Assembly (NCBI RefSeq): GCF_018263905.1
Contig: NZ_JAAFZU010000028.1
Location: 47,731-111,730 of the forward strand
Direction of reading: 5' to 3'
Length of the DNA stretch: 64,000 bases
DNA from: Loktanella sp. SALINAS62
GTDB taxonomy: Bacteria > Pseudomonadota > Alphaproteobacteria > Rhodobacterales > Rhodobacteraceae
This document shows, piece by piece, positions 54,161 through 63,593 of the stretch; position 1 is the stretch's first letter; every line of letters begins with the position of its first letter. Below the pieces are notes generated by a model. It searched no databases, was not told where the DNA came from, and saw only the letters and a list, made by a program, of their open reading frames with translations. A program made the position numbers and the translations under genes.

Positions 54161-55561
54161 GTGACCGATACAAAGTGGAGTCCGTCGCTGCCGGATGGGC
54201 AAGACCGACGGCCAAAGTACGACCGTCTGGCGGGCGCGATCCGCGATGGAATTGCCTCTGGCGATCTGGCAACGGGGCAAAAGCTGCCCCCGGTCCGCGA
54301 TCTGGCGTGGAAGGTGGGGGTGACGCCCGGCACGGCGGCGCGCGCGTACCGTCTGCTGATCGACGCAGGTGTGCTGACCGCAGGTGTGGGGCGCGGCACC
54401 TATGTGGCGCAACTGGCAGCGGTGCCCGATGCCGTGCTGACCGCCGATTCCGGACCCGATGGCCCCGAAGAGGTCAACCTGATCGGACCCCGCATGCCAG
54501 AGGTCGGACAATCGGCCCTGATGGCGCGTTGTCTGGCGCAGGTCATGGCGGCGATGCCGTCCAGCCGTTTGATGCGCTATCCCAGCCGGACATCGGACCA
54601 TGCCGCCCGCGTCGCGTTTCACGCGACGTTGTCCCCGGACATCGGGCCTGCGGACGTCGAAGACGTGGTGCTGTCCAACGGGGGGCAGAACGGGATCGTG
54701 ATGATCCTGCAGGCCATTCTGCGTGGGCCAAATCCGGTGATCTTGGGGGACGCGATCAGCTATAACGGGTTTCGCAGTGCGGCCGATCTGTGCCGTGCCG
54801 AACTGATCCCTGTGCCTTGGGATGCCGAAGGCCCCGACCCGCGCATGTTCGAAGCGCTGCTGCGCCAGCATGGCGCCCAAGTCTATTGCACCGCATCAGA
54901 GGTGAACAATCCGACCGGGCAGGCCACCAGCCCCGCCCGGCGGCGCATTATCGCAGACATTGCGGTGCGCCACGGCCTGCATGTGATCGATGATGATTGC
55001 TATGCGCGGATCGTCCGCACGGGGCCCAGTTACCGCGCGCTGCTACCAACGCTGGGGTGGCATGTCGCCAGCCCGTCCAAAACGATTTCTCCGGCGTTGC
55101 GGATCGGTTTTGTTGTCGCGCCAAAACCGTCAACCGCCGATCTGGTGCGCACGGCGGCGGGCCAGTCGTTTGGCGTATCACCCATGCTGACGGATCTATA
55201 CGCCGCACTTTTACGGTCGCCCGAATTGCCTGGCGTTTTGGCGCGGGTGCGGGGCCGGATCGATCAGGATATCGGAGTTGCCGCCGCGACGTTTGCCGAC
55301 TGTCACCCCGGCCATGTGCCGGGCGTGCCGTTCCTGTGGCTGCCATTGCCAGCAAGCTGGCGGGTCAACGCTTTTGTCGAAGGCGCAAAGGCGCGCGGCA
55401 TTCACCTTAAGCCGTCTGAAAGCTTTCTGCACCGTGACAGCCGGGCCGTGCATGCCGTGCGCATCGCGGTCAACGGCATGATCCAGCACGCCCAATTCGC
55501 GCAGGCCATGGTGCAACTGCGTGATCTGATGGACAGCCCGCCGGCGCGGATTTCGGTCTAG
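54161..55561 (+). CDS. MocR-type GntR regulator with aminotransferase domain
   Basis: A 466-residue protein. The N-terminal winged helix is GntR-type (YDRLAGAIRDGIASGDLATGQKLPPVRDLAWKVGVTPGTAARAYRLL). The rest is a fold type I aminotransferase domain with a candidate PLP lysine in SPSKTISPALRIGFVV. MocR proteins sense PLP or amino-group ligands. GTG 54161 gives the usual short leader before the winged helix. The tandem repeats upstream suggest autoregulation and control of the DUF1127 gene. Confidence 0.88.
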   Translation: MTDTKWSPSLPDGQDRRPKYDRLAGAIRDGIASGDLATGQKLPPVRDLAWKVGVTPGTAARAYRLLIDAGVLTAGVGRGTYVAQLAAVPDAVLTADSGPDGPEEVNLIGPRMPEVGQSALMARCLAQVMAAMPSSRLMRYPSRTSDHAARVAFHATLSPDIGPADVEDVVLSNGGQNGIVMILQAILRGPNPVILGDAISYNGFRSAADLCRAELIPVPWDAEGPDPRMFEALLRQHGAQVYCTASEVNNPTGQATSPARRRIIADIAVRHGLHVIDDDCYARIVRTGPSYRALLPTLGWHVASPSKTISPALRIGFVVAPKPSTADLVRTAAGQSFGVSPMLTDLYAALLRSPELPGVLARVRGRIDQDIGVAAATFADCHPGHVPGVPFLWLPLPASWRVNAFVEGAKARGIHLKPSESFLHRDSRAVHAVRIAVNGMIQHAQFAQAMVQLRDLMDSPPARISV

Positions 55562-56058
55562 GGTCCAGTAAATGTGATGGTCCGATCATGGACCCAAGGC
55601 CCACCGCGATAGTGCCACAGCTGCAGGCCTGTCGCCACGATTGGAAAGGGCGTGAAATCCCGTGCAAGCTGCGGATACACGCTGGCGGCGGGCGTCACCT
55701 TGTTCTGGATCGTGACATGGGCATGAAAATGGCGGTCCTGCGGGGTCAGCCAGTCCGACCAACCATCGGCAAGCGCTGCCCGCCAAACCTTTAGTGTTTC
55801 GCTTTCGATGTGGATCGCGGCCCCTGGGTTCAAATCCATCACCCGTGTCGCGGTCATCGGAAATGGCGCGGTTGCGGCGCACAGTCGGTCGAGTCGCGCG
55901 TCGATATGATCGCGATGCCGGGCAGGCAGGTTATGGAACAATGTCAGATGCGCGGGCAGCCGATATCCACGGTCCGGGAAATGCGTCTGACGCAGATCAT
56001 CAAGCCACGCAAACGCGGTTTTATCCAGTGCGAGGGTCAAAATCATCGGGTCATCCAT
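55558..56058 (-). CDS. 2H phosphoesterase / 2'-5' RNA ligase-like protein
   Basis: A 166-residue protein of the 2H superfamily. The two histidine motifs are AHLTLFHNL and AHVTIQNK (HxT/SxP-type), one in each half of the fold. Members hydrolyse cyclic phosphodiesters or join RNA 2'-5' ends. The precise activity is unknown. It is convergent with the MocR gene, with a 4-base overlap. Confidence 0.82.
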   Translation of the reverse strand: MDDPMILTLALDKTAFAWLDDLRQTHFPDRGYRLPAHLTLFHNLPARHRDHIDARLDRLCAATAPFPMTATRVMDLNPGAAIHIESETLKVWRAALADGWSDWLTPQDRHFHAHVTIQNKVTPAASVYPQLARDFTPFPIVATGLQLWHYRGGPWVHDRTITFTGP

Positions 56059-56163
56059 GCCCCGGACCTAGATTGCGGACCATTCAGGGCAAGATTTATG
56101 GGGTATTTTGATACCGCAATTTTAAGGCATTGATTTCACGAGTTTTTACCGGGGTATCTGCGC

Positions 56164-56191
56164 TTGACGCGACGCGCAGGGGCCGTATAAG
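56164..56191 (+). promoter_or_regulatory. Sigma-70 promoter of rplM-rpsI
   Basis: TTGACG and TATAAG are separated by 16 bases, about 50 bases before the rplM start. The boxes are close to the housekeeping consensus, as expected for a ribosomal operon. A GC-rich leader follows. Confidence 0.65.
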
Positions 56192-56242
56192 CCGCCTATC
56201 CGAATGACGGGCCCTGCGGCCCCTTAGACCCTTGGTGAGATA

Positions 56243-56704
56243 ATGAAAACTTATACCGCGACTCCGGCGGATATCGACAAGAAATGGATTCTGATCGACG
56301 CCGAAGGCCTCGTTCTGGGCCGTCTTGCGTCCGTCATCGCCATGCGCCTGCGTGGCAAGCACAAGCCGACCTTTACGCCGCATATGGACATGGGTGACAA
56401 CGTCATCGTGATCAATGCCGACAAGGTCCAGTTGACCGGCAAGAAGCGCGACGAAAAATTCTACTGGCACACCGGCCACCCCGGCGGCATCAAGTCCAAG
56501 ACGAAGGACGAAATCCTGACTGGCGCGCATCCTGAGCGCGTTGTGTTTCAGGCCGTCAAGCGCATGCTTCCCGGCAACAAGCTGCGCAACACGCAGCTGA
56601 CGCACCTGCGCATCTTTGCCGGTGCAGAGCACGGCATGGAAGCCCAGAAGCCCGAGATTCTGGACGTTGCGTCCATGAACAAGAAGAACACGAGGACTGC
56701 ATAA
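56243..56704 (+). CDS. rplM: 50S ribosomal protein L13
   Basis: A 153-residue protein, with [24 protein letters not shown], then [27 protein letters not shown], the full L13 pattern. It is an early assembly protein of the large subunit. It shares one base with the rpsI start (TAATG), the usual pairing. Confidence 0.97.
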   Translation: MKTYTATPADIDKKWILIDAEGLVLGRLASVIAMRLRGKHKPTFTPHMDMGDNVIVINADKVQLTGKKRDEKFYWHTGHPGGIKSKTKDEILTGAHPERVVFQAVKRMLPGNKLRNTQLTHLRIFAGAEHGMEAQKPEILDVASMNKKNTRTA

Positions 56705-57216
56705 TGGCTGACCAGATCAACTCCCTCGAAGAGCTTGGCGGCGCCGTGAACGCCGATATCGGCGGCGTTCAGGGCACAGACCCCGAAGCCACGACACAGG
56801 CCGCACCGCGCGAATCCATCAAGGATGAACTCGGCCGGTCCTATGCCACAGGCAAGCGTAAGGACGCCGTCGCACGCGTCTGGATCAAGCCGGGTTCCGG
56901 CAAGGTCACTGTCAACGGCAAGGAAATGGGCGTCTATTTCGCGCGCCCGGTGCTGCAGATGATCCTGGCACAGCCGTTTTCGGTTGCCGGTGTCGCAGGT
57001 CAGTTCGACGTCGTCGCAACCGTCAAGGGTGGCGGCCTGTCCGGTCAAGCCGGTGCGGTCAAGCACGGCGTATCCAAGGCGCTGCAACTGTTTGACCCGT
57101 CGCTGCGCCCCGCGCTGAAAGCCGCTGGTTTCCTGACCCGCGACAGCCGCGTTGTTGAACGTAAGAAGTACGGCAAGGCGAAAGCCCGTAAGAGCTTCCA
57201 GTTCTCCAAGCGTTAA
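56704..57216 (+). CDS. rpsI: 30S ribosomal protein S9, with N-terminal extension
   Basis: A 170-residue protein. The S9 core starts near residue 47 ([21 protein letters not shown]) and ends in the conserved [17 protein letters not shown] tail, which contacts tRNA in the P site. An acidic extension of about 45 residues precedes the core, as seen in other Rhodobacteraceae. A terminator follows. Confidence 0.97.
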   Translation: MADQINSLEELGGAVNADIGGVQGTDPEATTQAAPRESIKDELGRSYATGKRKDAVARVWIKPGSGKVTVNGKEMGVYFARPVLQMILAQPFSVAGVAGQFDVVATVKGGGLSGQAGAVKHGVSKALQLFDPSLRPALKAAGFLTRDSRVVERKKYGKAKARKSFQFSKR

Positions 57217-57238
57217 GCTGCGCTTTATCAATTTGCGG

Positions 57239-57267
57239 AAAAGGGCGTCTTTTGGGGCGCCCTTTTT
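57239..57267 (+). terminator. Rho-independent terminator of rplM-rpsI
   Basis: AAAAGGGCG and CGCCCTTTT form a 9-bp stem with a 10-base loop, followed by a further T. It lies 23 bases after the rpsI stop. Confidence 0.85.
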
Positions 57268-57364
57268 GCATCTTGGCGCAGCATGCAGGCAGACGTGTTT
57301 CTTTGGTGTGTCGGCGCGTCAATTTGCCATTGATCTTTACCGCTTAGGATTTGAACATCGTCTG

Positions 57365-58240
57365 ATGATGTGGCCCCGTAACATAACGCAAGACCAGACA
57401 CGGGCGATTCGTCTGTTGGGTATTCCGTTCGTCTATGCGTTGCTGCTGCTCGCGGTGCCGCTTGGGGCCATCTTGCTGTTCAGTTTCTGGACGCAGGATT
57501 TCATGACGGTGGATACGACGTTCACCTTGGACAACTACCGAGAGATTGCCGACAGCCCGATCTATGCAATGCTTTTGCAAAGATCGTTGATGGTGTCGGG
57601 GATCGTGACGGCGGTCACGGTGATCCTTGCCTATCCGGTTGCCTATTTTGTCAGTTTCCACGTCGCACCGTCGAAAAAATCGCTGTGGCTGTTTTTGATC
57701 ACCATTCCGTTCTGGACCAGCTATCTGATCCGCGTATTTCTGTGGAAGGTGATCCTTGGCTACAACGGCGTGATCAACTCTGCCCTGTTGCAGGTTGGCA
57801 TAATCGACGCGCCGTTGACGTTCATCCTGTATAATGTGAACGCGGTGATCATCACGCTTGCCCATGCATTTGCACCGTTTGCGATCCTACCCATTTTTGT
57901 CGTGCTGGAAAAAATCGACCGGTCGCTGTTGGAAGCATCGCAGGATCTGGGGGAAAGCCGCTTTTCAACGTTCTTTCGGGTGACGTTGCCGCTGTCGATG
58001 CCCGGCGTCGTGGGCGCGGTTCTGATCGTATTCATCCCCACCATCGGGGATTACGTCACACCCGAACTGATGGGTGGGGCGGGTGGCAAACTGATCGCCA
58101 ACATGATCCAGACCCAGTTTTTGCAATTGAACAACGCCCCCTTGGGCGCTGCACTGGCCATCGTCGCGATGGTCTGCGTCACCGCCGTTGCATTGGCGTT
58201 CGTCTTTCTGAACCGCCGCTGGCTGAGGGCGCGCCGATGA
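57365..58240 (+). CDS. Spermidine/putrescine-type ABC permease (PotB-like)
   Basis: About 291 residues with six hydrophobic segments. The permease loop EASQDLGESRFSTFFRVTLPLSMPGV (EAA motif) contacts the ATPase. PYFWTSYLIR-like text, here IPFWTSYLIRVFLW, is typical of PotB. Two ATGs (57365 and 57368) start the protein. A further open frame back to 57152 overlaps rpsI and is rejected. It is coupled to the second permease by an ATGA overlap. Confidence 0.88.
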   Translation: MMWPRNITQDQTRAIRLLGIPFVYALLLLAVPLGAILLFSFWTQDFMTVDTTFTLDNYREIADSPIYAMLLQRSLMVSGIVTAVTVILAYPVAYFVSFHVAPSKKSLWLFLITIPFWTSYLIRVFLWKVILGYNGVINSALLQVGIIDAPLTFILYNVNAVIITLAHAFAPFAILPIFVVLEKIDRSLLEASQDLGESRFSTFFRVTLPLSMPGVVGAVLIVFIPTIGDYVTPELMGGAGGKLIANMIQTQFLQLNNAPLGAALAIVAMVCVTAVALAFVFLNRRWLRARR

Positions 58241-59037
58241 GCTTGCGTATCTATGCCATCGCCTATCTGATCTTTCTGTATGCGCCGATCTTGCTGCTGC
58301 CGGTCTTTGCATTCAACGATGCAACGATTATCGCGTTTCCGCTGTCAGGTATGACAACCGAATGGTTTGCCGCCTTGCAGACCAACAAATCATTGCACGC
58401 GGCCCTTGGGAATTCACTGATCATCGCGGGCTGTACGGCGGTGTTTTCCACGCTTCTGGGTATGTGTGCGGCGCGGGCTGCGGCGATGTCGCATTTTCCG
58501 GGCAAGGGCGGGATCACCGGGTTTGTCATGCTGCCGCTGGTGCTGCCCGAAATCATTGTGGCGGTGTCGCTGTTGGTGATCCTGCGGCAAGTCCTGGGGC
58601 TGGATCTGGGCAACTGGACGATCATCATGGCGCACGTGCTGATCTGCACCCCGTTTTCCATCGCCATCCTGAACGGGGCGTTTGGCAACCTTGATCCTGC
58701 CATGGAAGAGGCGGCGCTTGATCTGGGTGAAACCCGTTGGTCGGCGTTCCGGTTGGTGACGTTGCCGCTGGTCATGCCGGGGATCATTTCATCGATGCTG
58801 ATCGCATTCACGATATCGCTGGATGAATTCATCATCGCGTTCTTCCTGACGGGGTCGAACCCGACCCTGCCTGTTTATATCTGGGGCTTGCTGCGCTTTC
58901 CGGCGCAATTGCCCGTCGTCATGGCACTGGGGACGATCCTTGTGGGCCTGTCCATCATCCTGCTGACCATTGCAGAGGTTTTCCGCCGTCGCGGCCTCGC
59001 GCGGTCGGGCGGAAAAGACACCGGGGGTTTCCTTTGA
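58237..59037 (+). CDS. Spermidine/putrescine-type ABC permease (PotC-like)
   Basis: A 266-residue permease with six hydrophobic segments. The EAA loop is EAALDLGETRWSAFRLVTLPLVMPGI, and YAPILLLPVFAFND near the start is PotC-like. It forms the channel with the PotB-like protein and overlaps the ATPase gene by 4 bases. The imported compound may be a polyamine, but related systems carry other organic cations or acids. Confidence 0.88.
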   Translation: MSLRIYAIAYLIFLYAPILLLPVFAFNDATIIAFPLSGMTTEWFAALQTNKSLHAALGNSLIIAGCTAVFSTLLGMCAARAAAMSHFPGKGGITGFVMLPLVLPEIIVAVSLLVILRQVLGLDLGNWTIIMAHVLICTPFSIAILNGAFGNLDPAMEEAALDLGETRWSAFRLVTLPLVMPGIISSMLIAFTISLDEFIIAFFLTGSNPTLPVYIWGLLRFPAQLPVVMALGTILVGLSIILLTIAEVFRRRGLARSGGKDTGGFL

Positions 59038-60116
59038 CCGATCTGATCCAGTTGCGCGGCGTCAACAAATACTATGGCGATTATCATGCGTTGCGCGATA
59101 TCGACCTGACAATCCGGGCGGGCGAATTCTTTTCCCTGCTGGGGCCATCGGGCTGCGGCAAGACCACGCTTTTGCGCGTCATTGCCGGGTTCGAAGGCGT
59201 GTCGGGTGGCACCGTGATGATTTCCGACAAGAACATGAAAGACGTGCCGCCCAACAAGCGGCCGACCAACATGGTGTTCCAGTCCTATGCCATCTTTCCG
59301 CATCTGAGCGTTGCGCAAAACGTCGCCTTTGGTCTGCGCACGCGCAAGGATATCGACAAGGCCAACCACAAGGCGCTGGTCGAAGAAGCGCTGAACATGG
59401 TTGGCCTGTCGGGCTTTGGCGGGCGTGCGGCACACGCCCTGTCAGGCGGTCAACGTCAACGTGTGGCGCTTGCCCGTGCCCTGATCCTGAAACCAAAGGT
59501 GCTTTTGCTGGACGAGCCACTGTCCGCACTGGACAAGAAGATGCGCGAACACATGCAGGTGGAATTGATCCGCCTGCAACGTCACGTGGGCATCACATTC
59601 ATCCTTGTGACACACGATCAGGAAGAGGCACTGGTCATGTCCGACCGGATCGCTGTGATGTTCGCGGGGGAAATCGGCCAGATGGACGATCCTGAAACGC
59701 TGTACCGGCGTCCCAAAAGCCGCCGGGTCGCGGAATTCATCGGCAAGATGAATTTCCTGCCGGGTCAGGTGCAGACCGTGGGCGACACGCTTGATCTAAC
59801 GATTGCGGGGTTCGGTGCGGCACAAATCACGCCCGATCAGATGCCCGAAGGCGCGCGCACTGGTGACGTGTCGGTCGGTATCCGCCCGGAAACATTGGCA
59901 ATTCTGTTTGATGGCGAAACCGCGCGGCGGCACGAATGTCCCGGCACCGTGGACGAGGTCGTTTATTATGGTGACATGACCTATTACGATGTGCGGGTCA
60001 AAGACGTGCCGCAACCTCTTACGATTGCGATGAAAAACCTGATCGGGCGGCCAGTGCTGGACGTGGGTGAAACCTGCCGCATCGCATGGGATGACCGGGC
60101 GCTGGTCCTGTTCTAA
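59034..60116 (+). CDS. Spermidine/putrescine-type ABC ATPase (PotA-like)
   Basis: A 360-residue ATPase. Walker A GPSGCGKTT, Q-loop FQSYAIFPHL, signature LSGGQRQRVALARAL and Walker B VLLLDEPLSALD are all intact. A C-terminal TOBE domain starts near residue 270 (SVGIRPETLAILFDG). It completes a permease-permease-ATPase set. No periplasmic binding protein lies beside it, which is unusual for this system. Confidence 0.9.
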   Translation: MTDLIQLRGVNKYYGDYHALRDIDLTIRAGEFFSLLGPSGCGKTTLLRVIAGFEGVSGGTVMISDKNMKDVPPNKRPTNMVFQSYAIFPHLSVAQNVAFGLRTRKDIDKANHKALVEEALNMVGLSGFGGRAAHALSGGQRQRVALARALILKPKVLLLDEPLSALDKKMREHMQVELIRLQRHVGITFILVTHDQEEALVMSDRIAVMFAGEIGQMDDPETLYRRPKSRRVAEFIGKMNFLPGQVQTVGDTLDLTIAGFGAAQITPDQMPEGARTGDVSVGIRPETLAILFDGETARRHECPGTVDEVVYYGDMTYYDVRVKDVPQPLTIAMKNLIGRPVLDVGETCRIAWDDRALVLF

Positions 60117-60122
60117 CGCGGC

Positions 60123-60737
60123 TTAGTCGGGCGGCAGGATGCCCAGACCGCGCAGGTAAATCCCGATCCCGGTTTCCAGCAGATCATCGGGGGGATACGG
60201 GCTTTGCGTGCCGGGGGCGCCGCGCGCGAACAATTCCACAACGCCATGGGACATGGCCCAGACATGGGCCGCGAACATCTGCGGCGGTGGTCGTTTGGCC
60301 GCCGGGATATGGGATGACAGCGCGGTTGCGGCTGTTTCCATCACGCCCAGCGCGCGGCGTGCTGTCTTGAACAGTTCCGTCGAACGATTGATGGAAATAC
60401 CGCTTTCGAACATGGCCACGTAATGGCCGGGGTGTTCGCGGGCAAAGGTCAGATAGGCCGTGCCGGTGTTCAAAAATGCGGTCAGGTCGGACGGCTGGCC
60501 TTTGGCATATGCCGTTTCCATCCGGTCTGCAAAGATGGCGTAGCCCTGCAATGCGGCTTCTGCGATCAGGTCTTCGCGGCCTTCGAAATGGCGATAGACG
60601 GCTGCCGGTGTCACCCCCGCCTCGCGCGCGGCTTCGGACAGGGTGAATCCGGTCGGTCCCTTGACCTTGATCAGGTCCAGACAGGCCTCCACCAGTGCCT
60701 GCGCCAGATTACCGTGGTGGTAGCCGCGTTTAGTCAT
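60123..60737 (-). CDS. TetR/AcrR-family regulator
   Basis: A 204-residue regulator. The N-terminal helix-turn-helix ([32 protein letters not shown]) is canonical. The C-terminal ligand domain contains an [14 protein letters not shown] segment of the WHG type. Its start overlaps the PPK2 stop by 8 bases, so the regulator is translated after PPK2. The ligand and targets are unknown. Confidence 0.88.
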   Translation of the reverse strand: MTKRGYHHGNLAQALVEACLDLIKVKGPTGFTLSEAAREAGVTPAAVYRHFEGREDLIAEAALQGYAIFADRMETAYAKGQPSDLTAFLNTGTAYLTFAREHPGHYVAMFESGISINRSTELFKTARRALGVMETAATALSSHIPAAKRPPPQMFAAHVWAMSHGVVELFARGAPGTQSPYPPDDLLETGIGIYLRGLGILPPD

Positions 60738-61608
60738 GGCCGCGGGCATGCCACAACTGCGGCGTGCCGACGATGGCGGTGTCGATATCCCCCAAGGCGG
60801 CGGTGTCCTTGTTGGTATAATCGATCTTGGACAGGACGGACCGGATCGCATTCAGCCGTGCGCGGCGTTTGTCGTCAGTCAGAATGACGGTCCAAGGGGC
60901 CGCGTCGGTATGTGTCCGGTCCAGCGTTTCACCGATCGCTGCCGAATAATCATCCCAACGCGCCAACCCTTTGACGTCGATCATGCTGAGTTTCCAGTGC
61001 TTTAGCGGGTCTTTTTCACGGTCCAGAAAACGGCGTAGCTGTTCGGCGCGCCCGACTGTCAGCCAGATTTTGAACAGTTGAATCCCGTCCTCGACCAGCA
61101 TTTTTTCGAATGGCGTGACCTGTGCGAAAAACCGGGCGCGTTCATCTGCGGTGCAAAAGCCAAAGACCTGTTCGACAACACCGCGGTTATACCAGCTTCG
61201 GTCGAAAAACGTTATATTACCGCCAGCTGGCAAGTGTTTGATATAACGCTGAAAATACCACTGGGTCCGTTCATCTTCGTTCGGTTTGGGCAGGGCCACC
61301 ACATGGGCAGAGCGCGGGTTCAGGTTTTCACGAAACCGGGAAATCGTGCCGCCCTTGCCAGCGGCGTCGCGGCCCTCGAACACCACCGCGATGCGCGCGC
61401 CGGTTTCAATCGCCCACGTCTGCATCTTGACCAGTTCGATCTGCAGCGCGTCCAGTTCGGCCTCGTATCGCTTTTTCTCGATCTCTTCCGCGTGGGGGTA
61501 GAGCGGGGACAGAATGGGATCATCGCCGGATGCGATCAGGTTGCGCACAGCGTCCGGTGCGTCGTCGTGGAAATAGGCGCTGATCGCACCGTCAAAGGGC
61601 AGTCGCAT
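60730..61608 (-). CDS. ppk2: Polyphosphate kinase 2 (PPK2)
   Basis: A 292-residue kinase. Walker A is [13 protein letters not shown], and the lid and base motifs are [28 protein letters not shown] and [16 protein letters not shown]. This is the single-domain PPK2 form that moves phosphate between polyphosphate and nucleoside diphosphates or monophosphates. AGAGGA precedes ATG 61608. An upstream in-frame ATG at 61677 has no such site. Confidence 0.92.
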   Translation of the reverse strand: MRLPFDGAISAYFHDDAPDAVRNLIASGDDPILSPLYPHAEEIEKKRYEAELDALQIELVKMQTWAIETGARIAVVFEGRDAAGKGGTISRFRENLNPRSAHVVALPKPNEDERTQWYFQRYIKHLPAGGNITFFDRSWYNRGVVEQVFGFCTADERARFFAQVTPFEKMLVEDGIQLFKIWLTVGRAEQLRRFLDREKDPLKHWKLSMIDVKGLARWDDYSAAIGETLDRTHTDAAPWTVILTDDKRRARLNAIRSVLSKIDYTNKDTAALGDIDTAIVGTPQLWHARGHD

Positions 61609-61648
61609 GGCACATCCTCTTTTTGCGCAGTCTGGACGCTTCGGCAGG

Positions 61649-62650
61649 TCAGCGCAATCCAGCGCGCGCCGCGGCACGGTCGATGGCGGCGACCGCTTCT
61701 TGGGGGGCCACGTGATGGGGCATGTGGCCGACGCCGGGCAGACGGGTCAGGTTGGCCGAAGGCACGAGTTTAACGATCTGTTCAGAGTGGATGTCGATTG
61801 GCACGGTGGTGTCTTTTGTCCCGTGCAAGATCTCTATCGGGATCGAAAGTTCGGGATAGCGTTTTTCCATTTCGACGACGTGCGGTCGCAGGGTGTTGAC
61901 CTGCCGCACATTGGCGCGGAACGATTTTGGGCGCAGTGTCAGCGGCGCACCAATGAAATCGCCATAGCCTTCGGGCGCCGGTTGCGGGGCAAAGGTGGAT
62001 TCGATGGCATTCTTGATGGTCGATGTCGGCACAAATGCCGCCAAAAGCGGGATCGTGACGGCACCGCCGAACGCGCTGCCGTTGATCGTGTAATAGGCGC
62101 CCAGATCGCCGGGCCATGGCATCGCCACCCCGGCAAAGCTGACGACGGCAGCGGCGTCGACCGGCTGTGGTTCGTCCAGCCCCATCAGCGCCCATTGATA
62201 CGCGACAATCCCGCCAAAGCTGTGTCCGGCGACGATGGGGTTTTCGATCCCCAGCTTTGCGGCCGCCTGCCGCAACATCAGTGCTTGTTGCAGCGGGCTT
62301 TCGCCTGCTGTGGCAAAGGGGCCATCGGGAATGCCCGGAAAGCGGTCTGTATAGCCCAGACCGGGGCGGTCGAACGCGGTGACGCGGTAATCGTCGGTCA
62401 GGCGGTCAAACAGATCGAATTTGAAATCCCGCATGTTGCCACCCGCACCGTGGATCAACACCAGATCGGGGCCGCTGCCGGCCTGCAGGTAATGCACCTT
62501 TGCGCCACCATCGATCGTCACGAATTGCCCCATGGGGGAAAATCTGTCTTCTGCACTATCAACGCGCATTGCAGTTGTGCATCCGGTCACAACACTGCCC
62601 AAGCCAAGGGCCACAGCCGTCCATGTCAGGGCCTTAACCGCCAATCGCAT
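61649..62650 (-). CDS. Alpha/beta hydrolase, putative lipoprotein
   Basis: A 333-residue hydrolase. [24 protein letters not shown] is a lipoprotein signal (Cys24). The oxyanion motif is LIHGAGGN, the nucleophile elbow is AGHSFGGI, and GTKDTTVPI and GVGHMPHH carry the acid and the catalytic His. It probably acts in the periplasm or at the outer membrane on esters or lipids. It overlaps the metA gene by 17 bases, so it is downstream in the same transcript. Confidence 0.85.
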   Translation of the reverse strand: MRLAVKALTWTAVALGLGSVVTGCTTAMRVDSAEDRFSPMGQFVTIDGGAKVHYLQAGSGPDLVLIHGAGGNMRDFKFDLFDRLTDDYRVTAFDRPGLGYTDRFPGIPDGPFATAGESPLQQALMLRQAAAKLGIENPIVAGHSFGGIVAYQWALMGLDEPQPVDAAAVVSFAGVAMPWPGDLGAYYTINGSAFGGAVTIPLLAAFVPTSTIKNAIESTFAPQPAPEGYGDFIGAPLTLRPKSFRANVRQVNTLRPHVVEMEKRYPELSIPIEILHGTKDTTVPIDIHSEQIVKLVPSANLTRLPGVGHMPHHVAPQEAVAAIDRAAARAGLR

Positions 62651-63557
62651 TCAAATCATACTCTGTTGTCTGGTAAATCTGGTTTATCCAATTGCCATAT
62701 AGAAGGTGAGCATGCGACCGCCACCTGTTCTGTGGCGGGTTCAAGGGATCGTCATCAAGATAGTAGTTGACCGGCAGGCTGACAGGTGTGCCAGAGGCAA
62801 CATCGCGGTCGTATTCCTGTTTCAGCGTATCGGTGTCGTATTCAAAGTGATTGAACACATAAAGCGCGCGGCGCACCGGGTCTTCGACCAGCGCGGGGCC
62901 CGCGTCGGGGCTGGTGATCAAGGTCTGCAACCCGCCCGCCGCATCGATGTCGGCCTGCCGCATTTCGGTCCAGCGGCTGACGGGCATGGCGCAATCATCA
63001 GAAAAGCCACGCAGATAGGGCGACGCGGGGTCTGTGACCGTATGGCGGAAGCATCCGAATTTTTTGGCGTCCAGCAGGTGTTTCGGGACGCCGTGGAAAT
63101 AGTTGATCATCGCCATGCCGCCCCAGCAGACGCCAAAGGTTGAATGGACATGGGTCTGGGTCCAGTCAAAAACCTGCTTGAGCTCGTCCCAATAGGTCAC
63201 ATCGGTGAAATCCAAATGTTCAATCGGGGCGCCTGTGATGATCAGCCCGTCAAATTTTTCACCCGTGGCCACGACGTCGGAAAACGGGCGATAGAATGCT
63301 TCCATATGGGCGGCGGCGGTGTTGCGGGTCTGGTGTTCGCTCATCCGGATCAGTGACAGTTCGATCTGCAACGGGGTCGCACCGATCAGACGGGCGAACT
63401 GATTTTCGGTGGCGATCTTTTTCGGCATCAGGTTCAGCAGCGCGATCCGCAGCGGCCGGATATCCTGGCGGTCGGCGGCATCTTCGGCCAGCACCATGAC
63501 GCCTTCCTTGTTCAGGACGGTGTAGGCGGGCAGGGAAGAAGGCAATTTGATGGGCAT
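62634..63557 (-). CDS. metA: Homoserine O-acyltransferase MetA, acetyl-type residue
   Basis: A 307-residue enzyme of the MetA family. [16 protein letters not shown] holds the nucleophile Cys, and [11 protein letters not shown] holds the catalytic His and Glu. The residue that selects the acyl donor sits in [10 protein letters not shown]: a Glu here is reported for acetyl-CoA users, while E. coli MetA has Gly (TGAPLGL) and uses succinyl-CoA. It should therefore make O-acetylhomoserine for methionine synthesis. The start follows AGGAATACGCCC. No SAM riboswitch space exists upstream. Confidence 0.92.
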   Translation of the reverse strand: MPIKLPSSLPAYTVLNKEGVMVLAEDAADRQDIRPLRIALLNLMPKKIATENQFARLIGATPLQIELSLIRMSEHQTRNTAAAHMEAFYRPFSDVVATGEKFDGLIITGAPIEHLDFTDVTYWDELKQVFDWTQTHVHSTFGVCWGGMAMINYFHGVPKHLLDAKKFGCFRHTVTDPASPYLRGFSDDCAMPVSRWTEMRQADIDAAGGLQTLITSPDAGPALVEDPVRRALYVFNHFEYDTDTLKQEYDRDVASGTPVSLPVNYYLDDDPLNPPQNRWRSHAHLLYGNWINQIYQTTEYDLNAIGG

Positions 63558-63593
63558 GGGCGTATTCCTGTGAAGGCGGCACAGATAGGCGGC

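Noticed and set aside
63558-63593. Possible SAM-sensing riboswitch before metA
   Set aside because: Only 36 bases separate metA from the upstream gene, too short for a known SAM riboswitch of the large classes, and no conserved core was seen.
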